A stretch of DNA of 64,000 nucleotides from Actinomycetes bacterium. Its GTDB lineage: Bacteria; Actinomycetota; Acidimicrobiia; Acidimicrobiales; Microtrichaceae. Numbering within the stretch: position 1 is the first letter of the stretch; each line of letters begins with the position of its first letter. Shown one piece after another: positions 16,180 through 24,083 of this stretch. Under the pieces are notes generated by a model. The model ran no database searches, was not told where the DNA came from, and saw only the letters and a list, made by a program, of their open reading frames with translations. The translations under genes and the position numbers were made by a program. The stretch spans positions 248,001-312,000 of the forward strand of contig JAAEPF010000024.1 of NCBI GenBank assembly GCA_024222295.1, given 5' to 3'.

Positions 16180-17193
16180 GTGCGATCACCAGTGGACCCA
16201 GCAGCGGCCGAAGTCGATGTCGTAGGCATCGGCAACGCCCTCGTCGACGTTCTCAGCCATGAGGACGACGACCTGATCGACCGCCTGGACATCCCCAAGG
16301 GCGCCATGACGCTGATCGACGGGGAGCGGGCTGAGGAGTTGTACTCACTCATGGGCCCGGCTGTGGAGATCTCCGGCGGGTCGGCCGCCAACACGATCGT
16401 GGGCGTGGCGGCGCTCGGCGGCCGCGCCGAGTACCTCGGGAAGGTCCGCAACGACCAGCTCGGCAACGTGTTCGCGCACGACATCCGCGCCACCGGCGTC
16501 ACCTACGAAATCGCGCTCGCCCTCGCAGGCCCCAGCACGGGCTGTTGCTTGATCCTGGTCACCCCCGACGCGCAGCGCACCATGAACACGTACCTCGGGG
16601 CATCGGTTCACCTGGGACCGGCAGACGTCGACCCCGAGCGGATAGCACGGGCCTCGGTGCTCTACCTCGAGGGCTACCTCTACGACCCGCCCGAGGCCCA
16701 GGAGGCGTTCCGGGTGGCTGCCGGCTACGCGCACGAAGCCGGCCGCACTGTGTCGGCGACGCTCTCTGACAGCTTCTGCGTCGAGCGCCACCACAGGGCA
16801 TTCCTCGACCTGGTCGAGCACCACGTCGACCTGCTCTTCGCCAACGAGGCCGAGATCCTCGCCCTGTACGGCACAGATGACTTCTACGCAGCCGTGTCGG
16901 CGGTGCGGGACCACGTGCCCTACTCGGCCCTGACTCGCTCCGAGAAGGGTTCGGTCGTCGTCACCCCCGACGAGGTGATCGAGATCCCGGTGGACCCCGT
17001 GGAAAGCCTGGTCGACACCACCGGTGCCGGGGACCTGTACGCCTCGGGCTTCCTGCACGGTTTCAGCATCGGGGCCGAGCTCGAGGTGTGTGGCCGGCTC
17101 GGCTCGCTGGCCGCGGCCGAGGTCATCTCGCACCTGGGCGCGCGGCCCGAGGCCGATCTCGCGCTGCTCGCCCGCCCCCTGTTGGATTCGTGA
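16180..17193 (+). CDS. PfkB family carbohydrate/adenosine kinase
   Basis: This is a 337-residue ribokinase-fold enzyme. The N-terminal sugar-binding part has VVGIGNALVDVLS and SGGSAANTIVGVAALGG (about residues 65-80). The C-terminal signature DTTGAGDLYASGFLHG (about 283) carries the catalytic Asp and anion hole. Bacterial proteins of this form are usually annotated as adenosine kinase, which fits the surrounding nucleoside genes, but ribokinase-like use cannot be excluded. It is divergent from the BMP operon across a 128-base gap and followed 13 bases later by upp. Confidence 0.85.
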   Translation: MRSPVDPAAAEVDVVGIGNALVDVLSHEDDDLIDRLDIPKGAMTLIDGERAEELYSLMGPAVEISGGSAANTIVGVAALGGRAEYLGKVRNDQLGNVFAHDIRATGVTYEIALALAGPSTGCCLILVTPDAQRTMNTYLGASVHLGPADVDPERIARASVLYLEGYLYDPPEAQEAFRVAAGYAHEAGRTVSATLSDSFCVERHHRAFLDLVEHHVDLLFANEAEILALYGTDDFYAAVSAVRDHVPYSALTRSEKGSVVVTPDEVIEIPVDPVESLVDTTGAGDLYASGFLHGFSIGAELEVCGRLGSLAAAEVISHLGARPEADLALLARPLLDS

Positions 17194-17206
17194 CAGAGTT
17201 CGGGGC

Positions 17207-17836
17207 ATGGCCCGGACCCACGTAGTCGACCATCCGCTCGTCCAGCACAAGCTCTCGATCCTTCGCGACGTCGAGACGCCCCACGGCGAGTTTCGCCGCC
17301 TCGCGCGCGAGATCACCTTGCTGGCCGCCTACGAGGCCACAGCGGACCTGCCCACCGAGCCGATCGACGTGCACACGCCCCTTGCGGTCACGGAGGCCCA
17401 GAGGCTCCGGCCGCCACAGCCCGCCGTCGTCGGAATCCTGCGTGCCGGGCTGATCATGGTGGACGCCGTGCTCGAGCTGATCCCCCATGCGGCAGTCGGG
17501 CACCTCGGTATGTACCGGGACCCAGGAACCCACGAGCCGGTCGACTACTACAACAAGCTGCCGGACCGCATCGACGAGCGACCGGTGCTGGTGGTCGATC
17601 CGATGCTCGCCACAGGTGGCTCCGCGGCGCACGCGCTCGACCAGCTGCGCGAGGCGGGAGCGACGGACATCCGCCTGCTCTGCATCGTGGGGTGCCCCGA
17701 AGGGGTTGCAGCGGTGCGCGAGGCACATCCCGACGTTCCGCTGTTCCTGGCAGCGCTCGACGACCGCCTGGATGACCACAAGTACATCGTCCCCGGGCTG
17801 GGTGACGCAGGCGACAGGATCTTCGGGACGCTCTAG
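17207..17836 (+). CDS. upp: Uracil phosphoribosyltransferase
   Basis: The 209 residues match the bacterial Upp length. Visible features are HPLVQHKLSILRD at the N-terminus, LRAGLIMVDAVLELIPHA, the PRPP-binding loop VVDPMLATGGSA (about 124-135) and the uracil-binding C-terminal segment VPGLGDAGDRIFGT. It converts uracil plus PRPP to UMP and so salvages the base released by DeoA acting on uridine. It lies 13 bases after the kinase gene. Its TAG is shared with the stop of the convergent acyltransferase gene in the tetranucleotide CTAG. Confidence 0.97.
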   Translation: MARTHVVDHPLVQHKLSILRDVETPHGEFRRLAREITLLAAYEATADLPTEPIDVHTPLAVTEAQRLRPPQPAVVGILRAGLIMVDAVLELIPHAAVGHLGMYRDPGTHEPVDYYNKLPDRIDERPVLVVDPMLATGGSAAHALDQLREAGATDIRLLCIVGCPEGVAAVREAHPDVPLFLAALDDRLDDHKYIVPGLGDAGDRIFGTL

Positions 17837-18990
17837 CCTGCGCGATGAACGTCGGAGCTGCCGAGCCGGTGGGCGCGAGGCTCGGGATTCCTCACATCGA
17901 CGGGGGTCGTCCTCGGCAGTCTCACAGCGGCGCGGGGCCACAGGGTCGGCCGGCGCCGTGCCGCAAGGTCTTCGGCCCAGCCGAACAGCACGCATGCCGG
18001 AACCAGCAGGAGCACCGTCCAGGCAAAACGCGCGGGTGCTGCCAGGTTGCCGGGGAAGGCGTATGTCATCACGGCCCAGACCGCCACCATGTGCCACAGG
18101 TAGATGGTGAGTGCCCGCGCTGAGATGAACGTCACGGTTGCGCGGACAGCGGGAACCTCAAGGCGTGGCTCGATCCGCTCGCGTAGCCCGACGGCCGACA
18201 CGAGCCAGAACGCCCCCAGCAGGAAGCTGCCCAGCCCGGCCAGTGACTCGAGGCTTCCGGTCTCGTGGAAGGCGAAGAACAGCAAGGCGCCGACGGGTCC
18301 GGTCGCCGCTGCGATGAGCGCCCAGCGCGAGATGGTCCGGTCGCCGGGCAACGCAGCGAGCTTCTTCAGCCAGCGTTCGAGGACTCCGTCATGGTGCAGG
18401 TATCCCAGTGACCAGCAGACGGCCCAGAAGGGAGTGCCACCCAAGCCGATCGGCATCAGCACGATGGTCAGTGCAACGAGGACCGTCCAGTAGCGCCTGG
18501 AATGGGTCAGTTGCATGCGGCGCATCCACCCGCCGACCAGCGACAACAGCAGGTGCATCTGCAGGTACCACAGGGCGATCCAGGTGAACACGATGTCGGA
18601 GTTGGCGTCGCCCGGGCCGATCGGGCCACCGAAGGAGAGAAGCGGCATGACGAAGGAGACCCAGGACAGCGGGTTCACCTCTCCCAGCACGCCCAGGTAG
18701 CCCCACAGCGCCACCATGGCCAGGATGTAGATCCAGTACGGGAACAGGATCCTGCGGAACCGGTCGACCACCACCTGTCTGGTTGGCCGGCGGTCGACCG
18801 ATCCGGCGTACAGCGATCCGGCGATGAAGAACATCAGCGGCATGGCCGTGAAGGCCGTGACCGTCCAGAGGTTGGTCGAGTGGTACAGGACCACCCGGGC
18901 AAGCGCGAACGCACGGAGTGCGTCTAGGTACACGCTGCGCTCGCTGTTTCGCCCCAACAGTCCTGTCCCGGTCGTGCGCCGAACCGCCAA
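17833..18990 (-). CDS. Acyltransferase 3 family membrane protein
   Basis: This 385-residue protein has about ten membrane helices and begins, after a TTG start, with YLDALRAFALARVVLYH (family: R.LrA.A...Vv..H). Family members transfer O-acetyl or other acyl groups to exported sugars or lipids. FPYWIYILAMVALWGYLG and ALTIYLWHMVAVW are typical core helices. No SGNH domain is attached, unlike the second acyltransferase in this window. Its stop is shared with upp in CTAG, and its start lies 23 bases after the HAD gene on the same strand. The TTG choice is moderately secure. Confidence 0.85.
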   Translation of the reverse strand: MAVRRTTGTGLLGRNSERSVYLDALRAFALARVVLYHSTNLWTVTAFTAMPLMFFIAGSLYAGSVDRRPTRQVVVDRFRRILFPYWIYILAMVALWGYLGVLGEVNPLSWVSFVMPLLSFGGPIGPGDANSDIVFTWIALWYLQMHLLLSLVGGWMRRMQLTHSRRYWTVLVALTIVLMPIGLGGTPFWAVCWSLGYLHHDGVLERWLKKLAALPGDRTISRWALIAAATGPVGALLFFAFHETGSLESLAGLGSFLLGAFWLVSAVGLRERIEPRLEVPAVRATVTFISARALTIYLWHMVAVWAVMTYAFPGNLAAPARFAWTVLLLVPACVLFGWAEDLAARRRPTLWPRAAVRLPRTTPVDVRNPEPRAHRLGSSDVHRAG

Positions 18991-19013
18991 CGGCGCCCGG
19001 GGACAGTGTGGAC

Positions 19014-19733
19014 CTAGGGTCCCCCCGCGCTCAAGAGCGCCGGCAGGGAAGAAATCCCATCGAGGTGCACGACCGAGTCGGGGAGGTTGTCCTCGTCGAT
19101 CGCCTCCAGGGCCCAGGTGGTGTGGTACGGCACGTGCACGCCCCGACCGCCCAGCGCCACCACCGGCAGAATGTCCGACCGCAGCGAGTTGCCGACCATG
19201 ACGAAACCCCCTGGTTCCACGGAATGGGCATCGAGGATGCGCGCGTAGGTGTCCGGGTCCTTCTCGCTGACGATGTGTATGCCCTCGAAGTGCTCAGCCA
19301 GGCCCGATCGGGCCACCTTCGACTCCTGGTGCAGCAGGTCGCCCTTGGTCACCAGCAGGAGCCTGTGGTCCCGGGCCAGCAGTTCCACTGTTTCCGCCAC
19401 CCCTGAAAGAAGCTCCACCGGGTGTTCCATCATTTCCTTTGACCACTCCACGATCCGGTGGATCTCCGAAGCGGTGACCTGCTGGGCCGACACCTCGATG
19501 GCAGTCTCGATCATCGAGATGGTGAACGCCTTCACTCCGTATCCGAACAGCGCGAGGTTGCGTTGCTCCACCTCGATCAGGCGTGCCTCGGCCTCTGCCG
19601 TGTGCGTCACGTATGGCTCCAGCAGGTCGGCCAGCCTCTCTGTGGTGGTGACGAAGTGGTTTTCGCTGTGCCAGAGCGTGTCGTCGCCGTCGAGGCCGAT
19701 CACCGGGGTGCCGGTCGGCGTGGTCGTGCCCAT
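19014..19733 (-). CDS. HAD superfamily hydrolase
   Basis: This is a 239-residue haloacid-dehalogenase fold phosphatase. Motif I is GLDGDDTLWHSE with the nucleophile and acid/base Asp pair (DGDDT), motif II/III lies in RLLLVTKGDLLHQE, and motif IV is GGFVMVGNSLRSDILP. A helical cap is inserted after motif I. The substrate is unknown. A nucleotide or sugar phosphate is plausible next to adenosine deaminase, but this is only positional. The ATG follows TACCGT by seven bases; its promoter is the mirror image of the add promoter. Confidence 0.88.
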   Translation of the reverse strand: MGTTTPTGTPVIGLDGDDTLWHSENHFVTTTERLADLLEPYVTHTAEAEARLIEVEQRNLALFGYGVKAFTISMIETAIEVSAQQVTASEIHRIVEWSKEMMEHPVELLSGVAETVELLARDHRLLLVTKGDLLHQESKVARSGLAEHFEGIHIVSEKDPDTYARILDAHSVEPGGFVMVGNSLRSDILPVVALGGRGVHVPYHTTWALEAIDEDNLPDSVVHLDGISSLPALLSAGGP

Positions 19734-19766
19734 CTCGGTGACGGTAGTGGCGAGTACCGTGAGTGC
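19734..19766. promoter_or_regulatory. Divergent leaderless promoters with mirror-image -10 boxes (HAD / add)
   Basis: ACGGTA (19741-19746) and TACCGT (19755-19760) form a perfect 6-bp inverted repeat with an 8-bp spacer. Read on the minus strand, the first is TACCGT seven bases before the HAD ATG. On the plus strand, the second is TACCGT six bases before the add GTG. The two start codons are only 33 bases apart, so the -10 of each promoter sits in the spacer/-35 region of the other. Confidence 0.6.
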
Positions 19767-20852
19767 GTGCAAATAACTCCCCAGCTCGCAGTCGATGCAC
19801 CGAAGGTGTTGTTGCACGACCACCTCGACGGCGGACTCCGGCCGACCACGATCATCGAGTTGGCTGGCGAGTACGGCTACGACGGCCTGCCGTCGACCGA
19901 CCCCGACGAGCTCGCCGCCTCGGTCCGCAGGGGGGCCAACCGCCGCGACCTCGAGTTGTACCTGCAGACGTTCGCCCACACCGTCGGCGTCATGCAGCAC
20001 GCCGGGGCCATCACAAGGGTCGCTCGGGAGTGTGCGGAGGATCTGGCGGCCGACGGGGCGGTCTACGCCGAGGTCCGCATGGCGCCCGAGCTGTGCACCG
20101 AGGGCGGACTCGACCTCGACCAGGTCGTCGAGGCAATTCTCGCCGGTTTCCAGCAGGGCGAGCGGATCGCCGCCGACGCGGGCCGCCCGGTCATCGTGCG
20201 CCTGCTGGTCACCGCCATGCGCACCGCGGCCCGGTCCAGTGAGATCGCGGAGCTGGCCCTGCGTCACCGCGATGACGGTGTGGTCGGATTCGACATCGCC
20301 GGCGCCGAAGCGGGCTACCCGCCGAGCCGGCACATGGAGGCGTTCGACCGCATCCGCCAGGCGCACTTCCACATCACGATCCATGCCGGCGAGGCGTTCG
20401 GACTACCGTCCATATCCGAAGCGCTGGGATGGTGCGGGGCCGAGCGGCTGGGCCACGGTGTGCGCATAGTCGACGACATCGAGATGACCCCCGATGGGCC
20501 CGTGCTCGGCACCCTCGCCAACTACGTACGTGACCGGCGGGTGCCACTCGAGATGTGCCCGTCGTCCAATGTGCACACGGGTGCCGCCGCGTCGATTGCG
20601 GAGCACCCGATCGGACTGCTGATGGACCTGCGTTTCAGGGTCACCATCAGCACCGACAACAGGCTGATGAGCGGGGTGAGGCTTTCCGACGAGTTCTGCC
20701 TGCTGGCGGAGCACCATGGCGTGGACCTGGCCACGATGCAGTGGCTCACCGTCAACGCCATGAAGTCGGCCTTCATCCACTTCGATGACCGCCTCCGCCT
20801 CATAGACGACGTGATCAAGCCCACCTACTCCAAGCTGGGGGTCGGCAGGTGA
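19767..20852 (+). CDS. add: Adenosine deaminase
   Basis: The 361-residue zinc hydrolase has the amidohydrolase motifs in order: LLHDHLDGGLRP (HxH; usually HxHLDG), HITIHAGEAFG (metal His and catalytic Glu nearby), CGAERLGHGVRI, EMCPSSNVHTGA and TISTDNRLMSG (metal Asp; family usually TDDP, here TDNR as in some bacterial Add proteins). It deaminates adenosine and deoxyadenosine to inosine forms, which PNP can then cleave. The GTG start is backed by TACCGT six bases upstream. The stop overlaps the GTG of deoC (GTGA). Confidence 0.95.
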   Translation: MQITPQLAVDAPKVLLHDHLDGGLRPTTIIELAGEYGYDGLPSTDPDELAASVRRGANRRDLELYLQTFAHTVGVMQHAGAITRVARECAEDLAADGAVYAEVRMAPELCTEGGLDLDQVVEAILAGFQQGERIAADAGRPVIVRLLVTAMRTAARSSEIAELALRHRDDGVVGFDIAGAEAGYPPSRHMEAFDRIRQAHFHITIHAGEAFGLPSISEALGWCGAERLGHGVRIVDDIEMTPDGPVLGTLANYVRDRRVPLEMCPSSNVHTGAAASIAEHPIGLLMDLRFRVTISTDNRLMSGVRLSDEFCLLAEHHGVDLATMQWLTVNAMKSAFIHFDDRLRLIDDVIKPTYSKLGVGR

Positions 20853-21526
20853 GCCTGGATCTGAGCCGGGAGTCCCTTGCCGCGATGGTCGACCACACGA
20901 TCCTCACCCCCGAGGCGGGCCGTCGACGGGTGGCCGAGGTGACCGCCGAAGCGGTGTCGATGGGTTGCGCCTCGGTGTGCGTCCAGCCCGAGATGGTGCA
21001 GTACGCAGCAGAGGTGTCGGGGCGGCGGACAACCGTGTGTTCGGTGGTGGGCTTCCCCCACGGCGCCAACCTCTCGGAGGTCAAGGCTGTCGAGGCCGCG
21101 TGTGCGGTGGCCGCAGGGGCGGGTGAGATCGACATGGTCGCCGACCTCTCCGCGATTGCAGATGGCGACGATACCGCTGTGGCTGCTGATGTGGCCCGGG
21201 TGCGCGCCGCCGTGCCCCACGTCGTACTGAAGGTGATCCTCGAGTCGGCCCTCTGGAGCCCTGTGCAACTCCGCGGAGCTGTCGCCGCTTCGGTCGGTGC
21301 CGGAGCGGACTTCGTAAAGACCTCCACCGGCTTCCATCCCGCCGGTGGTGCATCCACGGAAGCCATCGAAGCGATGGCCGCCACCTGCGCGGGCAGGGCG
21401 CGGGTGAAGGCGTCGGGCGGTATCCGGGACCTGGCCACCGCGAGGGCGATGATCGATGCAGGTGCCGACCGCCTCGGGCTGTCGGGCACGCAGGCGATCC
21501 TCGACGAGTTCGCCTCAGCCGATTAG
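20849..21526 (+). CDS. deoC: Deoxyribose-phosphate aldolase
   Basis: This is a 225-residue TIM-barrel class I aldolase. Motifs are DHTILTPEA at the N-terminus, SVCVQPEMV, CSVVGFPHGANL, GAGEIDMVADLSAI (IDmV), VLKVILESALW with the catalytic Lys in VLKVI, DFVKTSTGF with the Schiff-base Lys, and VKASGGIRD. It splits 2-deoxyribose-5-phosphate into acetaldehyde and glyceraldehyde-3-phosphate, completing deoxynucleoside catabolism. Its GTG overlaps the add stop by four bases. It is convergent with the mutase gene and overlaps it by 12 bases. Confidence 0.97.
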   Translation: MSLDLSRESLAAMVDHTILTPEAGRRRVAEVTAEAVSMGCASVCVQPEMVQYAAEVSGRRTTVCSVVGFPHGANLSEVKAVEAACAVAAGAGEIDMVADLSAIADGDDTAVAADVARVRAAVPHVVLKVILESALWSPVQLRGAVAASVGAGADFVKTSTGFHPAGGASTEAIEAMAATCAGRARVKASGGIRDLATARAMIDAGADRLGLSGTQAILDEFASAD

Positions 21527-23209
21527 CTCGACGAGGTCGGCGACGACGGCCTCCAGCCGGGATGCCGCCCGCCCGCGTGCGGCGTCGGGCCGTTCCGCGG
21601 CGCCGACGGGTTCCACGGCCTCGCAGTAGTACTTGAACTTCGGCTCGGTTCCCGAAGGCCGCAGCACGACACGGATGTCGTCGGCCAGTGCGATGCGCAT
21701 CACGTCGGGTGCCGGCCAGTCGACCTCGAGTACGTCCAGTCCTCCCAGCCGGGTGGGAGGACTGTCGGCCAGCAAAGAGGTGATGTCAGCCATCCGGTGC
21801 GCCGCGCCGGAGCCCTCGATGCGCAGCGACCCGTTGTGGGTCACGTGGGCACCGTGGCGCTCGGCGATCTCATCGAGCACGTCCCACACCGTGCGGTCTG
21901 CGGTGGCCAGCGAGCAGGCCGCATCGGCCGCGACCAAGGCTGCGGTGATGCCGTCCTTGTCGCGGGTGTAGGCGCCGAGCGCGTAGCCGAGCGCCTCCTC
22001 GTAGGCTATGACCTGGTGCCAGTCGGGGTTGTCGATGCCGGGGCGAGACAGCCACTTGAAGCCCGTGAGCGTCTGCTCGAAGTGGGCGCCTGCAGCGTCG
22101 GCCATCGAGCCGGTGAGCCGCGAGGAAACGACCGTGGTCACCAGCAGTCGTTCAGCCACGCCGTCGGTGTGGAGCAACTGGTGCCAGGCCAGCAGCGCCC
22201 CCGTCTCGTCGCCGCTGAGCGCCTGCCAGGTGCCGTCGGGAAGGGGGGCGGCCACCGCCAACCGGTCGGCGTCGGGATCATTGGCAAGCGCCAGAACCGA
22301 ACCGGTCGACTGTGCAAGGGAGATCACCTCGTCGAGTGCCCCCGGCTCTTCGGGGTTGGGGAAGTCAACCGTCGGGAACGTGGGATCTGGCTGCCGCTGG
22401 GAGGCGACGTGGTGAACCGGTCCGTGGCCGAACCTCTCGAGGGTGAGTTGCAGGAGCTCGGCGCCCACACCGTGCAGCGATGTCACCGCGAGGGGCATCG
22501 GGCGGGCGGGCGGTCCAGGCACCAGACCGGCAGCAGAGTCGAGGTAGGCGGAGACGAGCTCACTCGGCCCGGCGGCGGAGCCGAGGGTGGTGATCGGAGC
22601 AACCCGTCGGTCCTGTGGGAGCACCTGTTCGTGGTCGGCGACGGCGTCGATCGCCTGCGCGATGAGCGTGTCCAGGGGCGGGGCGATCTGGGCACCGTCG
22701 CCCCAGTAGACCTTGATGCCGTTGTCGGCCGCGGGGTTGTGGCTCGCGGTGACCACGACCGCCGCTGCGGCTTCGAGGTGACGTAGCGCGAATGCCGCCA
22801 GCGGGGTGGGTGCAGGTCCGTCGATGCTGTGCACCGCGATGCCGTGCGCTGCGACCACTTCACAGGTGTCGGCCGCGAAGTCCACAGACCCCGTGCGGGC
22901 GTCGTGGGCGACGACCACACCTCGTGCAGCGGCAGTGCCGCCGGTGTCGGTCTGAGCCAGCAGGGTCCGGGCGATGCCGGCCGCAGTCTGGCGTGCCACG
23001 AGCCGGTTGAGTCGCAACGGTCCGGGTCCGACCGGTGCGCGAAGCCCGGCGGTGCCGAAGCGCAGGCGCCCGCCGAAGTGCTCCAGGAGCTCATCGTGGT
23101 CGCCCCGCTCGACCATCTCGCCGACCTGTTTCGATGTGACCGGGTCGGGGTCGGCCTGCATCCATCGACGGGCCGTTGCGACAAGCGTTGCTGTCGGCGG
23201 TTCGCGCAT
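21515..23209 (-). CDS. Phospho-sugar mutase, PGM2/phosphopentomutase-like
   Basis: The 564-residue alpha-D-phosphohexomutase has all four domains. The catalytic phosphoserine loop is VVTASHNPAADNGIKVYW, the Mg site ALANDPDADRLAVA, the sugar-specificity region YEEALGYALGAYTRDKDG and the phosphate-binding loop VVLRPSGTEPKFKYYCEA. Motifs DNGIKVYW and GTEPKFKYY resemble the PGM2 branch, whose human member works mainly as a phosphopentomutase. With deoA, PNP and deoC adjacent, a ribose-1-P/deoxyribose-1-P mutase role is likely (inference); phosphoglucomutase activity is the alternative. It starts eight bases after the PNP stop. Confidence 0.88.
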   Translation of the reverse strand: MREPPTATLVATARRWMQADPDPVTSKQVGEMVERGDHDELLEHFGGRLRFGTAGLRAPVGPGPLRLNRLVARQTAAGIARTLLAQTDTGGTAAARGVVVAHDARTGSVDFAADTCEVVAAHGIAVHSIDGPAPTPLAAFALRHLEAAAAVVVTASHNPAADNGIKVYWGDGAQIAPPLDTLIAQAIDAVADHEQVLPQDRRVAPITTLGSAAGPSELVSAYLDSAAGLVPGPPARPMPLAVTSLHGVGAELLQLTLERFGHGPVHHVASQRQPDPTFPTVDFPNPEEPGALDEVISLAQSTGSVLALANDPDADRLAVAAPLPDGTWQALSGDETGALLAWHQLLHTDGVAERLLVTTVVSSRLTGSMADAAGAHFEQTLTGFKWLSRPGIDNPDWHQVIAYEEALGYALGAYTRDKDGITAALVAADAACSLATADRTVWDVLDEIAERHGAHVTHNGSLRIEGSGAAHRMADITSLLADSPPTRLGGLDVLEVDWPAPDVMRIALADDIRVVLRPSGTEPKFKYYCEAVEPVGAAERPDAARGRAASRLEAVVADLVELIG

Positions 23210-23217
23210 CGGAGCGC

Positions 23218-24024
23218 TCAGGCCCCCGCCACCACCGCGCGGAGCATCCCCGCCAGGCGGGGCGCCGCCTCGGCTCCGGCTGCGAGCACCTCCGTGTGAT
23301 CGAGTTCGGGTTGCAGGCCTGCAGCCAGATTGGTCACGAGCGACACGCCGAACACCTCGGCTCCGAGGTGGCGTGCAGCAATGGCCTCGAGCACAGTGGA
23401 CATGCCCACTACGTCCGCGCCGAGCGAGGCGAGCATCCGGATCTCCGCCGGGGTCTCGAAGCTGCCTCCCAGCAGCCCCGCGTAGACTCCTTCGACCGCC
23501 GAGTCGTCGCTGTTCAGCGCGAGCTCCCTCAGCCGGTGGCTGTAGAGGTTGGTCAGATCCGGGAAACGGGGTCCCATCGACTCGGGCGGCGGGGGCCCGA
23601 CCTGGGGGTTGACGCCGCTCATGTTGATGTGGTCGGTCAGCACGACCGGTGTGCCCACACCGACTTCGGCCCGCAGCGAACCCGCGGCATTGGTGAGCAA
23701 GACGGCCCGGCACCCAGCCAGCACAGAGCATCGCACCGCATGCACGACGGTGTGCGCGTCATGGCCCTCATAGAGGTGTGCGCGGCCGGCGAGCACCAAG
23801 ACCCTGCGACCCTCGAAATCCAAAGCGCTGATCGTGGCGCCGTGGCCCTGCACCGTGGGAGCGGGCACCCCTTCGAGTTCGTCCATCTTGATCTCGCCGC
23901 CGACTTCGCCGATGCTGCGGCCCACATCGGCCCATCCGGAGCCCAGCACGACCGCCACGTCGGCCCCTCCGAGCGCGTCCTGCAGCCGCTGCGAGTCCTG
24001 CTTGGCGAGTTCCCATGGATCCAT
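23218..24024 (-). CDS. Purine-nucleoside phosphorylase (trimeric type)
   Basis: The 268 residues match the low-molecular-weight trimeric PNP class. Motifs are VAVVLGSGWADVG (phosphate loop), VLVLAGRAHLYEGHDAHTVV, AVLLTNAAGSLRAEVGVGTPVVLTDHIN (split here at family consensus TNAAG and L.DHIN), VYAGLLGGSFETPAEIRM and GADVVGMSTVLEAIAARHLG. It phosphorolyses inosine and guanosine to base and ribose-1-phosphate, which the next gene can isomerise. The ATG is preceded by CACAAT with a six-base spacer (24036-24031), the same box and spacing as the OafA-type gene at 49196. Confidence 0.96.
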   Translation of the reverse strand: MDPWELAKQDSQRLQDALGGADVAVVLGSGWADVGRSIGEVGGEIKMDELEGVPAPTVQGHGATISALDFEGRRVLVLAGRAHLYEGHDAHTVVHAVRCSVLAGCRAVLLTNAAGSLRAEVGVGTPVVLTDHINMSGVNPQVGPPPPESMGPRFPDLTNLYSHRLRELALNSDDSAVEGVYAGLLGGSFETPAEIRMLASLGADVVGMSTVLEAIAARHLGAEVFGVSLVTNLAAGLQPELDHTEVLAAGAEAAPRLAGMLRAVVAGA

Positions 24025-24055
24025 CGCGCCATTGTGGCAGTTGGACGGCCATCTG

Positions 24056-24083
24056 TACTCTGGGTCAACTCACAAGGGGCGCA
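24056..24083 (+). promoter_or_regulatory. Promoter and ribosome-binding site of the ligase/Wzz fusion gene
   Basis: TACTCT (24056-24061) is a -10 candidate followed by a leader of about 15 bases. AAGGGG (24073-24078) acts as Shine-Dalgarno five bases before the GTG. It shares a 59-base divergent gap with PNP. Confidence 0.45.
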
